Shown: positions 48,030-59,395 of the stretch, one piece after another
Layout of the letters: each line of letters opens with the position of its first letter
Position numbering within the stretch: the first letter of the stretch is position 1
NCBI GenBank assembly: GCA_019022495.1
Contig: JAFEKR010000020.1
Location: 186,001 to 250,000 of the forward strand
Length of the DNA: 64,000 bases
Origin: Epichloe hybrida
Lineage: Eukaryota; Ascomycota; Sordariomycetes; Hypocreales; Clavicipitaceae
Direction of reading: 5' to 3'
Position numbers and translations under genes: made by a program
The notes under the pieces: generated by a model
What the model was told of the DNA's origin: nothing
Database searches by the model: none
What the model saw: only the letters and a program-made list of their open reading frames with translations

Positions 48030-48289
48030 TATTAGTTACACTAAGGTCCTACGTAGGTATAAGGGTAATCCTGTATAATTAAAGTTAATAATAGTTAGTT
48101 AGCTATTTAGGAAAGAGAAAGAAGAGAAGGAAAGTCTAGATACTAGAAAAGTGAGCGAAATCCGTATATGGGGCAAAAGAGGGGGTGGCGAATTAATACA
48201 GCCAATCATATCGCGTGCATCGCGCCGGACCCACAATTGGTCCGGTCTTTGGCCACGATTGAACCGATGAAGATCCGAAGGAATTAACA
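48030..48289 (-). repeat. Copia-4 copy 3 5' LTR
   Basis: 260 bp. The outer right half is one of the least RIP-mutated LTR segments here (CGCGCCGGACCCACAATTGG, CCGGTCTTTGGCCACG). The inner left end is converted, including its first dinucleotide (TATTAG for TGTTAG). Confidence 0.95.
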
Positions 48290-48615
48290 AAGGGATTAAG
48301 GTTTATATTCCCCTTTATATTATATAAGGAATAAATTATATAAGTTATTAGTTAGATTTATAAGGTAGTAGTTCTTAAAGCGTTAATACGCCTTCTTATA
48401 GTTCTCTTCTAAGTGCTTAGATAACTAGTATCCTTCCTTACTATATATATAGTATTTCTTTATATAAGGATTTCCTTCTTTTCCTTATAGTTTTAAAGGG
48501 TATTAGGTCTCTTTTCCTTTCCTATTATATCTTTAGTTAGTCTAGAATTACTCTAGGGTTATAGCTTTAGTCAGGAATTATTAATAGTTCTTCTTCTTTT
48601 CCTTAATAAGATTAA
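48290..48615 (-). pseudogene. Copia-3 gag/pol fragment between insertions
   Basis: 326-bp remnant of Copia-3 between Copia-4 copy 3 and Copia-2b. By position it should encode the gag-protease part of the polyprotein, but it is too short and too damaged to identify a domain. Assignment rests on the nesting and TSDs. Confidence 0.7.
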
Positions 48616-48911
48616 TGTTAGAACAAGCATGATATCAACAAGGCTGCGCGCCTCTGGTTAGCTAGGCGCGTTGCATCGCGGACCCACATGTCCGGCCCGA
48701 CCGCGCCGCGGTTAGCATTAGCACATATAGCCTCTTTGCTAATGACCCTAATTAAGGCCCCTTTTCCTATAATAAATAACGCACCCTCTTTGCTTTTATT
48801 TAATCCCTCTTTTACTTACTAAGATAAACTAGAATATATAATAATTATGTGCACTTTAGTCTACCCTAAAAACCCTACGCATAGGTTAATAGTATCCTAT
48901 AGATACTAATA
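48616..48911 (+). repeat. Copia-2b 5' LTR
   Basis: TGTTAGAACAAGCATG...GATACTAATA. The outer left half is strikingly GC-rich and unmutated (GGCTGCGCGCCTCTGG, TGTCCGGCCCGACCGCGCCG); the inner right end is converted (final CTAATA where the partner has CTAACA). Confidence 0.95.
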
Positions 48912-49260
48912 CTAATTAGTAGTTATTTCTATAAATACTATAGATTAGCAAGGTTTATAAAAGAGGTATTAGTATTAAGAACTTACCTTATAAAAAAGGA
49001 AGTACTACTCTAAGATACTAAATATACTAAGGAAGAAGTATATTCTAGCTCTCCTTTTACCTTAAGTAACTATAACTAGCTTTATACTAAATCTAAGCTT
49101 ATTAACTTAATTAAGGCCTAGTTAGTAACTAACCTAACCTATCTTTATTTATTTAATTAGCATATCTATTATATAAATAAACCCTTAGAAGCGTGTTTAT
49201 TAAATAATTAAGGCCTAGTTAGTAACTAACCTAACCTATCCTTAATTATTTAATTAAACC
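48912..49260 (+). other. Copia-2b leader with a 97-bp-period duplication
   Basis: Starts CTAATTAGTAGTTATT at the primer-binding position. A 33-bp core beginning TTAAGGCCTAGTTAGTAACT is present at 49111-49143 and again at 49208-49240. No gene seen. Confidence 0.7.
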
Positions 49261-52200
49261 TACTAAGGGGTAAAGATAATAGCTTTACTTATAATCCTTT
49301 AAACCTCTATAATTTCTCTATTTCCTATACCTCTTAATTTACTACTAATATTGTAGTAAAACACTAAGATTAACTAGAAGGATCTAGAACCTAAGATATT
49401 CCTTCTAATTATAAATATACCTCCCTTACTAAAGATATTAGAAAAGAAGTTAACCTATAAGTTATATCTTACCTCCTTAACTATATCTCCCCTAATTTAC
49501 ACTAGTATATTATATAATAAGCACTAGAGAATAAGGAATTATTTAATCTTAAAGTAAACACTACCCCTAAAAAACTTATAGCTTAAATTCTTATTAAGAA
49601 AGTAACCTATAAATATAAGAACCTATACTTATAAACTCTATTTACTATCTTTAATAATAACTTTAGAGAATAAAACTAAAAAATATTCTAAGTAGTAAAT
49701 TCTAAAGCTATAAAGAGTCTTTAAGACTTTCTTTTCTTTAGTAATATTTATATAAACCTATAGAGTTACTATAAGATAATAGTCTTACTTAAAGATATTA
49801 TTAACTATAATAGATTTTATAATTAAAAAGAAAAAGAAATATAGGAAGTTACTAGGAAGTATTCCCCCTTTAAGAGGTAAATAGTAAAGAAAGACTTCTA
49901 TAAAGACCTTCTCCCTATTAGTATCCCTTCTTTTAGAGATTAAATAAATTAACTAATTACTCTATAATATCCCTAATCCCATTAGCCACTATAATTACTC
50001 CTATTCTATTCCTAGATTCTATTACACTAATCCCTAAGTATACTAAGTATAAGGTAAAGGTATAATAGTAAAGGTAATCCCCCTATTATAAGCCCTTAAC
50101 TATAAGCCTAGACTCCCCTTACTTCCCCTCCTATAGTAAGGTATTATAATCCCTCTCTATAGTCTAAAACTTAGTACCCCTTCTATAAGATTTAATTATC
50201 CCTATTCCCCCTTAAGAGATAGGCTAACCCTTATTAAAGTAACTACTTAATCTTAATAAGTTTTATAATAATAAGAGTATTAAGTATAGCGCTAAGGAGT
50301 ATAATATTCTTAATATTAAGCTCTTAACCTATTAAAGGAAATATAAGATACTAGGAATTATATAAGAATAGTTAGGCTATGGTTTTAAGTTTATACTAAA
50401 AAGAAGACCTCTTTAGTACTTCTTAGAGAACCTTTTAAGCTAAGGAGACCCCTAAGATCTTCTAACTCTTATCTATAAGATTAGGTAAAAGTTTAAGATA
50501 AATAATACATATTAGAAAAACTATCTATTATAGGGAAAGTTATAACTACTTATAATTATCTAAGAGAATCCTAATAAATTAAAGATTAAATGCTTTAAAG
50601 ACCTTATAATAAAGCTTTTAAATCTCTAAAGGGTAAGTCCTTATAAATCCTAGTTAGAATTAAATCTCTATAGTTAGATTCTAAATGCCTATAAGGGAAT
50701 CCTAGAATATAGGGCCTATATTATTAATCCTCCTATTAACCTCTAATACTTTTACAAATAGATAAGGATATTAATTAGTAAATCTAAAGCTTTAATTAAT
50801 TAATAGTAGTTCCCTATAGAAGCTAGCACTAAGGAACACTTTTAGACTAACTATAAGTATAATAGGAAAGGTAAGGAAGCTTAATATAGTTAATTTATAT
50901 TAAAGAGCAAGCCTTACTACTTAAAAAAGTATTATATATATAGTAAAGAAGGTTATTAGTTAACTAAGCACTTAGATAAGAACTAGAAGAAGGTATTCTA
51001 ACGCTTTAAGAATTATTCTCACATAAACTTAATAGCTTCTTTATATAATATATTCCTAATATAGTATAAAGGTAATAATAATTCTAAATTAGCTAAAGAT
51101 AATAATATTAACTAATACCTAATAGAACTTGGTTTTAGCAAAGAAGATAATAATAGCTAAGTGCCTACAAGCTTCTTTACACACAGGACTACCTATAATA
51201 GCTATATAACCACTAAGATTCTCGCTAGTTATATAATGATTTATACTCTAGCTAAGAAGGATCTATTTAATCTTTAGGAACTAGATAAGGCACTAAGCGT
51301 ATTTACACTTAAAGGATAATATTTATCCGAAACCTTTAAAGGCATTATAGCTAATATAGGCGCCATAGGATGTTTATTAGTAAGCTACCCTTAATTCTTA
51401 GCTTTATAAAGTATAATACTAACTATCACGCTTAATAGGTTAGATACTAGGAAGGTAAAGATTAAATTTAGCCCTAGAGAGCTAATTAAGGCACTTAGAT
51501 TAATTAAAGTGCTAACTCTATTTAGAATTATTCTCTTTTAGGTAATCCTTATAAATACTCCCTTTCTCTTATACTTTAATAATATAACCCGCCTAAAGAT
51601 TGATTTTTATATATTAGAGAACGTTCTATAGCAAGGGAATATTAAGGTTCCTATTATACGTAAATAGGGGCACGTGTAGATACTTCTTAATAAAGAAGAA
51701 AGTGTTACTTAAAGTTATCTTATAGAGATTAAGCTTTGTTAATTATATTAATGCTTTAGATACCCTTTAGTTTAATACCTTTATGATTTACTATGTAAAT
51801 TAAGGCATAAGGTTAAGTTTAAAGCTATTAAGAAACTAACTAAGGTTTACTAGCAATACTAATTATACACGGATAGCCTATATTAATTTAAATTCACCCT
51901 TTAGGATAAATATACCTACAATTATAAAATCATTATAGACATCATATATATTAATAGTAACTACCTTATCCTACAAGTTATTAATATAGCTATATCCTTT
52001 AATGCAGCTAGATTCGTTAAGGATATCTTTGTAAAAACCACGTAGGAAGCACTCTATCTTTACTAGATTAATGTCTATCTAGGCCCCCTAGATTTAATTA
52101 TTATAAACACTAGAATAACCTTTAGAGGCAAGGAATTTAAGTAGCTTACGTTATTAATAGTAATTAAGATTAAAGATATCCCTATTAAGGCTTACTATAG

Positions 52201-54930
52201 CATAGTAAGGTTAAACAATATTATAGGCTACTCTAAAGAGCCTATAATATTATTAGATAAGAATACCTAACAACGCTAGAGCCCGTGGCGTTGTAAATAG
52301 TAGTTAAAGCTATAAATAACACTATAGGATTAAATAGTCTTATACTAATAGTCCTTATTTTTAGCGCGTATCCTTATATAGTTAAGGAATTGCCTCCATC
52401 GCCAGATATTACGCAATAAGCCCTTACAATCTAACTAGTAATAAAGGAAGTTAAGCGCATTTATACCTAATAGAAGGTTAGCAATGCCCTTACTACAAGG
52501 AATAGTCCTAACACCTCTATAACTATTAACCTCCCGCTAGGATTGCTTATATATATATAGCGCGAAGGTAAGGGATAGAGAGGCCCCTATAAGCTATTAG
52601 CTATAGAAGGCAAGACTTACACTCTTAAGTTCCCTTAAGGCCCTAAGGCCTTTAAATTAACCTCTATTAGGCCTTTTTATAAAAATCCTAATAAAGAGAG
52701 ACCTCTCAAGAGCGTAAAGGACTAAGATACCCCTCTATAGCTTATAACTACCCCTCCTATTAATCCCCTAAGGTAAGGACTTAGAAGACCTTAAAAGAAC
52801 CCTCCTATTATTATATCTAATGTTAATTACGTAAATTAAATAAAAGATAAGACTAATATCTTTCTATTAGCTAAGGAAAACTCTAATCTTAAGCTTATAA
52901 TCTAATTATATAAGGAAGGAATTATTAAGACCCCTAGCAAACCCTTTAAGCAGTTTACTAAAGCTAAAATTAATACTCTAATTAAATAAGGTATATTTAA
53001 ATTTATTAAGTATAATAAAAGAGAGCATAGTAGAACTTAAATTTTTAATTCCTATATTATTAATAAGGTAAAGGGTAAGATAACGGATCTATATAAGAAG
53101 TCAAGGCTTGTAATCCAAGACTACGGCAATAAAGAGAAGCTAGCAATCCTCACACAGGCCCTAATAATCTAACAAGCTAGCTAGTGATTAATCCTTGCGA
53201 TAATACCTATGTTATTATTACTAGGCCTTATCCTCTAGCTTCGTAATATTATATAGGCCTATGTGCAAGCATAAACGCTTCTTAGTCATATAATCCTAGC
53301 CTAAATCCCTATCTAAATCCATTACCTATACCCTATAGGTATAATAATATAAGTAATTAAGCCTCTATATAGTATTATAGAAGCTAGCACCTACTAGTAA
53401 GTAATATATTATTATTACTATAGAGAAATGCTCTAGATAATAACCTCTATGTTTAACCTATGCCTACTTATAATAATAAAGAAGAACCTAACCTTTACGT
53501 GTATAGGGATATAAACTAATAATATAATTAGACTATCTAACTATAAGTTCTCTTAATAAGAGAAAGATTAATTAAAAGCTACTTCTTTTACTACTAAACT
53601 AAAGTAAATCCTTTCTATAGGGAACCTACTAACCTTTAATAGTAGTATTATTACTCTTAAAAATAATATAATTATACTAAGGCAAAAAGGCTAGAGTAGA
53701 AAGCTTTAATTAATTCTACTAACTAATTTAAAATAGGCATATATAGAATAACAAGCTTAAGGCGTATATATTACCTTAATCTGCTAGCCTAAAGCCTGTT
53801 TTAACCTCTCTATTACTATATAACACTAAGACCTATTATCCTAAGATATAAAGAACCTAAATTAATAAATTTAATAGTAAATTAATAATTTAGACTAAGG
53901 ATTAAGGTTTATACTATTTAATCTTAAGAAGGTAAAACTTTTTATATTTATAGATAGATTATTTACTAATAACTAAGACCTTACTTCTTAACTAGGCTAT
54001 ATGCTTATCCTAGCTAGTAAAGTCTAAAAAGAAGGCACCTTTATAATTTAAGGTAATATTATACACTATAGCTCTACTAAGAGCAAGAGAGTTATAAGAA
54101 GTGTGCTTACCTCTAAGATCTATAGTATAGTTACTAGTGCTAATATAGCTTATGCAATCTTAATAACGCTTAGGTTAATTACACACTAATTAAACCTCCC
54201 TATAATTCCTATTATTATCTATACTAATTTATACTCTTTATATAAATGCCTTATTAAGCTTAGTACTATAAAAGAGAAGTGCCTTATAATTAATATTATA
54301 GCTCTTTGTTAATTATATAAGCAATAAGAGATCTGCGAGGTTAGATATATATTATTTACGCTAGCTAGCTCTATAGATGGCTATTACTAGTACTCCTACT
54401 ACTAAGTCAAAAGGGAAAACCCTATACTAGGAAGAAAAACCCCCTTATATCTATGTACAGGCTAGCGCTGGCCCTGTGACAGGTCTGCGCCGCTTAGTGT
54501 GTTTCCTGTTGTGGGTGTTTATTGCTAGCTTACGCTAGCCTTATCCTGTTAAAAAGAAAAAAAGAAAGGAAAAATATATGGAATAAGCCCCTTCCGGTCC
54601 TGTTCCGGTGCGATAACACGTCTGTTCTGAGTCTCTCTGCTTCGGGCCAGGGTAGAGTGAATCCGGATTCGCAGCGTTAATTCACTTCTTCTGCGAGGTT
54701 AGATAAATTAATAGGAATAATAACCTTACTAATATATTTACAAAGGCATTGCTAAACAAGGTATTTAAGAGGTTTATTATAAGTAATAAAGTAACTATTA
54801 GGATAGAAGGGTAGGTTACGCAATTATAGCTCTTATGTTAATTTAACGAGATTAAAGGTGTTAAGATTAGGCTTACTTATCCTTATATAGGCTCATAGAT
54901 TAAATATTATCTTTTATTATACCCCTTTCC
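49260..54930 (+). pseudogene. Copia-2b gag-pol (RIP-killed, split by RP1-a)
   Basis: Gag (to about 51100) has the zinc knuckle YYIYSKEGY-LTKH at 50930-50971, CX2CX4CX4H with all three Cys now Tyr. Protease has IIANIGAIGC, with NIGA at 51353-51364 for the family DTGA. Integrase (about 51500-52750) has YKIIIDIIYINSN, VKDIFVKTT-EALYLY-INVYLGPLDLIIINT and KGKEFK, with tail GPYKLLAIEGK and LTSIRPFYKNPN. RT (about 52950-53650) has Y-KSRLVIQDY and VIKPLYSIIEAST, with TNN at 53515-53523. RNase H (about 53650-54930) contains RP1-a at 54348-54689. RIP stops throughout. Confidence 0.92.
54348..54689 (-). mobile_element. RP1-a: 342-bp retroposon, 5'-truncated
   Basis: Insertion in Copia-2b RNase H flanked by perfect 16-bp direct repeats TCTGCGAGGTTAGATA (54332-54347, 54690-54705). 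The uninterrupted site is seen in Copia-2a near 21150. Long TSDs with a shared left end and variable right end relative to RP1-b indicate target-primed reverse transcription with the 3' end at left, hence minus strand (inference). The left edge is TATATTATTTACGC. No ORF and almost no RIP. Confidence 0.82.
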
Positions 54931-55050
54931 CCTACTCTTTTCTTATAATATTATCTGTAATTATTTAATCTTACTTATTCATTAATTCTTTTTTAATTAT
55001 CTTGTTAATATTATGTGTTAATAGTTATATTAAAAAGAGAGAGTTTCTAG

Positions 55051-55346
55051 TGTTAGAATAAGCATAATATTAATAAGGCTACGTGCCTCTAGTTAGCTAG
55101 GCGCGTTATATCGCGGACCCACATATCTAGCCTAACCGCGCTACGGTTAGTATTAGCATATGTGGCCTCTTCGCTAATAACCCTAATTAAGGCCCCTTTT
55201 CCTATAATAAATAGCATACTCTCTTTACTTCTATTTAATCCCTCTTTTACTTACTAAGATAGACTAGAATATATAATAATTACGTGCACTTTAGTTTACC
55301 CTAAAAAACCTACGCGTAGGTCAATGGTATCCTGTAGATACTAACA
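55051..55346 (+). repeat. Copia-2b 3' LTR
   Basis: 296 bp. Inner left half converted (ACATATCTAGCCTAACCGCG); outer right end spared (CTACGCGTAGGTCAATGG, ending CTAACA). Confidence 0.95.
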
Positions 55347-57077
55347 ATTAATTATTATCCTAATTTATTTATAAAATTCTTATAGTCCCTTTAGTAAGTC
55401 TATAATAACTCCTTTATATTCTAGAATATTATTATAAGCTATTATAAGTTAATTCTAAAGTGCCCTTTTACTTTAGCTTACCTTAGGTACTACCTATTAT
55501 AAAATAGCTAGCTTCTCTATAAGATTATTAAAATAATTAATTATTAATTTACTTAAGTTATTATTTATTATTTCTTATAGAGTAAAATTATTTTATTCTA
55601 GGAGATATCTTTACTATATATTTTTAGTCTTAAATTATTCCCTTATATAGCTAATAAGCATAAGGAGGTCTTATAGTTAACTAGGTTTAGAGAGGTAATT
55701 TATATAGTATTATAAAGCTTTACCTTGAAGTATAATCTTAAAGGTATAACTAGCTTATTTAGGTTAGATATTAAGTAATTTACACTTCCTATAGAATATT
55801 TAAAGCTTTAATTTAAGGATATTATAGTTATTAGTACTATAAAGTTATTCTTTAAGGTATACCTTTAATAAGTTTATAATTTACTTTAGTAAAGGTCTTT
55901 AAGTTTATAAGGGTTCTTTAAATACTTCCCTTTATATTTATAAAAGGGGTAGTATAGTCTTTAGAAAGTAAGAGAGTAGCTTTATAAGAAGTAGCCTTAG
56001 GGTTTATTATTCTCTCTAATTTTCCTTTCCCCTATATTAGGGAGGAGGAAATATAATTCTTTAGGCTATACTAATAAAGGTAATATTAGCCCTAGGTAAT
56101 TAGGGTTAACTCTATTAGTAATACTCCTACTTAAGGGTATTATTAGTAGTATTATTAAGGTAGTTTTACTAAATTATCTTAGGTAAAGGTATAAGTAAGG
56201 GGGTTACTTATAGATACTTATAAATAGTATCCTTTAGTGCCCTTAATTCTAGATTAATTAACTTTCTTATAGGAGATTAGCTTATTAATCCCTTTAATAG
56301 TAATTATACTAATAGGTAAGGTAAAGGGGTTAGTTATTAGGATCTAATATTATTATTATCTAATAGATTATAAAAGAATTCTTTATTTTATAGGTTTTTC
56401 TAAAACTATATATACTTTTTCCTAGCCTCTTTAATTTCTTTAAAAGTCTAAAATTAGAATTCTTTCTAGTTTACTACTTCTTTAAGGTTATTTACTATTT
56501 TTATACCTTTTCTAATAGTTATATATACTTTATTATAAAGGAGATAGTCTTAAAGTCTATTTTAGGAAAGGTCTCTCCTATTTATAAACTTATCTCTTAA
56601 CTATCTATAAAAGTTATTACTAAATTTAAAGAATAGTGTTTTTTTAAATAACCTTTACTCCCTATATTATTTAGTCTTTATAAGGATATAGAGACTAATT
56701 TCCTTAGGTATTATTATCTCTTTATATTTAAAGCTCTTTATTTATTAAAGTAGTTTCTTTATAATATACTATTTAAGTCTTATAGAGATATAGGGGTATA
56801 GATTAGTGTAAATAAGGGTTTTCCCTTTATTAGGGTATTTATTACTATCTCTAGCTTTAATACCTTCTATAGTATTATTATAGCTATTACTCTTACTAGG
56901 AACTTTAAATTAACTAGAGGTCTTAAATAGTTTAGCTATATCTAATATTTTAATTAGATTAAAAGGGAGTAAGTCTTTAATATAAGGGGATAAGAGAGGT
57001 ATAAATATAAATTATATAACTTATATTTTTAATATAAAGAATTATAAGGTAAGGTAGTTAACTTTAAATATATAATA
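55347..57077 (-). pseudogene. Copia-3 gag region (inferred)
   Basis: AT-rich stretch between Copia-2b and RP1-b. By position it is the gag part of Copia-3. Read on the minus strand through stops it gives lysine- and leucine-rich sequence without a recognised motif. Assignment rests on nesting and the expected element length (about 6.1 kb internal), not on a domain. Confidence 0.62.
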
Positions 57078-58447
57078 TATATATTATTTACGCTAGCTAG
57101 CTCTATAGATGGCTATTACTAGTACTCCTACTACTAAGTCAAAAGGGAAAACCCTATACTAGGAAGAAAAACCCCCTTATATCTGTGTATAAGCTAGCGC
57201 TAGCCCTGTGACAGGTCTACGCCGCTTAGTGTGTTTCCTATTGTAGGTGTTTGTTACTAGCTTACGCTAGCCTTATCCTATTAAAAAGAAAAAAGAAAGG
57301 AAAAATATATAAAATAAGCCCTTTCTAGTCCTATTCTAGTGCGATAACACGTCTGTTCTAAGTCTCTCTGCTTTAGGCTAGGGTAAAGTAAATCCGGATT
57401 CGCAGCGTTAATTCACTTCTTATTCACTTTCACGCTAACTCTTCCGTGGCCCTACTTTTCAGCTATCTCCAGCCTGCCTCCGCCTTATACATCTAGTAAA
57501 GTCTAAGCACCTAGTTTTGTTTAATTAGCACAGGGGGAGGGCAGTTATAGCCCTAGACTGGTACAGTCCCGGGATAAGATTGCTTATGTGTCGTTAGATT
57601 CGTTAATCACGTTATGCTTTGTTTTTAAGCAAGTTATCTAAATTATCCCCCCCCCCCCCCTCTGTAGGTATAAAAGAGAGCTCTCCCCCCCCTAAGGTCC
57701 TAGTCTCTTTCTTCTCTTTATATTAAACTTCCTATAGGTTCTTCTTTTCTTTCTAGCTGTTTAAGGCTGTCCTAGGCCAGGGTTAGGTCGTTTGCTAATG
57801 TTTGCTACAGATTTGGAATAAATCTAGCATAATAGCGCTAGAAGCTATAAGTACTCCGGTGTCACTGCTTATCCAGCTCTAATCCGCCTAGGAATCCTGT
57901 AAGTACAAGAACTTCCTAAGGAAGTCTATAACTAAGAAGCAATACGCACAGGTAATAGAAAAGGGTCTGTCTGTAAGTTATGTTCGCCTCTGTTCCAGGC
58001 CTGGTCCGCTGCTAATTCGCCTTAGCTTAGTGTACTAAGAGAAGTCCAATACGTGTCCTGCGAGTCTTATTTAATTTAGAACCTCAGGCATTAGTGCTAT
58101 CTTGTTATTAGTAGGTTAGCCCTGCTCTGGCTTGGTAATAGGGCTAACTCGCTAGATAGGGGCGGCCACTAACGCGTGTTTTAACTGTTAGGTTCGGAAC
58201 TATTAATACTACTAGGTAATAATTACCTTTATTCTAGCTTGGTTCTGTGTCTAATCCGCTATGTAGCTAAATATGTCTGGCAACCGGAATAAGCACTGGT
58301 GGTTAGTTAAGACCTAGGCTTCCATAGCTGATAGGGGTGAGGTAAGTCTGCTCCGGCCCGGTGGCGGGTCTGTTCCGGCTCTAACGTCCTCCTCAATAGA
58401 CTCCAGAAGGCTTCCAGGACCGGGTCAAGAAGCTCTGCGCCAGCAAT
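57078..58447 (-). mobile_element. RP1-b: 1370-bp member of the RP1 family
   Basis: Flanked by perfect 15-bp repeats TTTAAATATATAATA (57063-57077, 58448-58462). Its first 345 bp match RP1-a with scattered C->T/G->A changes; the remaining 1 kb is unique here, GC-richer and little mutated. If the left end is 3', RP1-b is the longer copy. On the + strand the unique part looks promoter-like: 14 C at 57647-57660, TATAAAAG at 57669-57676, then a CT-rich run, and later ATG at 58273 opening a frame MSGNRNKHWWLVKT with one TAG to a stop at 58450. Whether this is the head of a longer element or a captured host fragment cannot be decided. No RT seen. Confidence 0.7.
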
Positions 58448-58733
58448 TTTAAATATATAATAGAATATATAATAAAGAAAGACAAGGGGATAGCTTAGTT
58501 ACTAGCGTTAAACCCTTCTTTATTATTTTAGAATCTATATAAATATAAATATTAATACTAAAGTAAGAAGAGAGCTATATTATACCTTTCTATTAGCATA
58601 ACTTATTATTAAATATAGCCCTCCTATTTTATAAGGTAAGTTATTATTAAGTAAGCTACCTCTTCTAATTAACCTTACTAATTTATAGTGTTTAAAGACT
58701 ATATAGTTATTTATAAAGGTAATTACTAATTAG
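58448..58733 (-). other. Copia-3 leader
   Basis: Short AT-rich remainder of Copia-3 between RP1-b and the 5' LTR. The minus strand starts CTAATTAGTAATTACC next to the LTR, the primer-binding position. No gene seen. Confidence 0.7.
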
Positions 58734-59023
58734 TATTAGTTTCACAGGGTATTAAATTTAATATAATAAGGTTATAAGCCTAAAGAATAGTATTATTATT
58801 GAATTATCTATTCTAGGCTACGTTATGTGTATATATAAAAAGAGAAGTTAAAAGCTAGAATTCGTAATAAAAGAGGGAAAGGGGGCTATGTGTTTGTAGC
58901 CCTATATTTCCTAGCTAATTAACAGGCTAGGTTATAGGTTACGTGTGGGGCCCGCGCGTGGCCTAAGCTTTTGCTAGGTAATTGCGGCTGCGACGCGCGA
59001 TTAATATCACCTTTGTTCTAACA
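58734..59023 (-). repeat. Copia-3 5' LTR (290 bp)
   Basis: Uninterrupted LTR of the element. The outer right half is spared (GGGCCCGCGCGTGGCC, GCGGCTGCGACGCGCG); the inner left half is converted (TATTAGTTTCACAGG, TATAAGCCTAAAG), the mirror image of the left LTR. Confidence 0.93.
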
Positions 59024-59028
59024 CCTTC

Positions 59029-59308
59029 TCTTTTCTTATAATATTATTTATAATTATTTAATCTTACTTATTTCTTAATTCTTTTTTAATTATCCTATTA
59101 ATATTATATATTAATAGTTATATTAAGAAGAGAGAGTTTCTAGTGTTAAAATAAGCATAATATTAATAAGGCTACGCGCCTCTAGTTAGCTAAGCGTATT
59201 ACATTGCGAACCTACATATCTAGCTTAACTACGCCGCGGTTAGCGTTAGCATATATAGCCTCTTTACTAATAACCCTAATTAAGGCCTCTTTTCCTATAA
59301 TAAATAGC
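59029..59308 (+). mobile_element. Copia-2a 3' end: 3' UTR and truncated 3' LTR
   Basis: Continues Copia-2a beyond Copia-3: 3' UTR collinear with 54942-55050, polypurine AAGAAGAGAGAG, then LTR from 59144 (TGTTAAAATAAGC). The LTR match to 48616-48911 stops near 59308, so only about 165 of 296 bp remain. Confidence 0.88.
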
Positions 59309-59395
59309 TATACTTAGTATATTACTAAATACTTTATAAGATAATTCTAAAGAACTAAAGTTAATTTATAATTTTTTTAATATACCTTAGGTAAG
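59309..59395. other. AT-rich filler, nothing recognised
   Basis: About 90 bp of AT-rich sequence between the truncated Copia-2a LTR and the reversed LTR fragment. No match to any other part of the window was noticed. Confidence 0.6.

Larger units (their letters stand above)
41549..48289 (-). mobile_element. Copia-4 copy 3, full length
   Basis: 6741-bp reverse-oriented element, 260-bp LTRs, perfect TSDs AAGGG (41544-41548, 48290-48294). Collinear with copy 2 over its whole length. Confidence 0.96.
48616..55346 (+). mobile_element. Copia-2b, full length
   Basis: Two 296-bp LTRs and perfect TSDs ATTAA (48611-48615, 55347-55351). Polypurine AAAAAGAGAGAG precedes the right LTR. The 342-bp RP1-a is nested in its RNase H region. 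It is a second copy of the family whose older member (Copia-2a) hosts the whole stack. Confidence 0.95.
21395..59023 (-). mobile_element. Copia-3, exploded to 37.6 kb by nested insertions
   Basis: Two matching 290-bp LTRs: 21395-30974 (split by the hAT-like element) and 58734-59023. Perfect TSDs CCTTC lie at 21390-21394 and 59024-59028. The minus-strand polypurine tract AAAAGAGAGAGGTTCTAG abuts the left LTR, so the element reads right to left. Its internal pieces total about 6.1 kb, normal for copia: 30975-32171, 38912-41548, 48290-48615, 55347-57077 and 58463-58733. Inserted in it are hAT1, two Copia-4 copies, Copia-2b and RP1-b. Confidence 0.93.

Noticed and set aside
54348..54689. Solo LTR
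   Set aside because: The 16-bp TSD is far longer than the 5 bp of the LTR elements here, there are no TG...CA termini, and RP1-b shows variable truncation on one side.
57078..58447. MITE or DNA transposon
   Set aside because: No convincing terminal inverted repeat between the two ends, and the TSD is too long for the usual DNA transposon classes.
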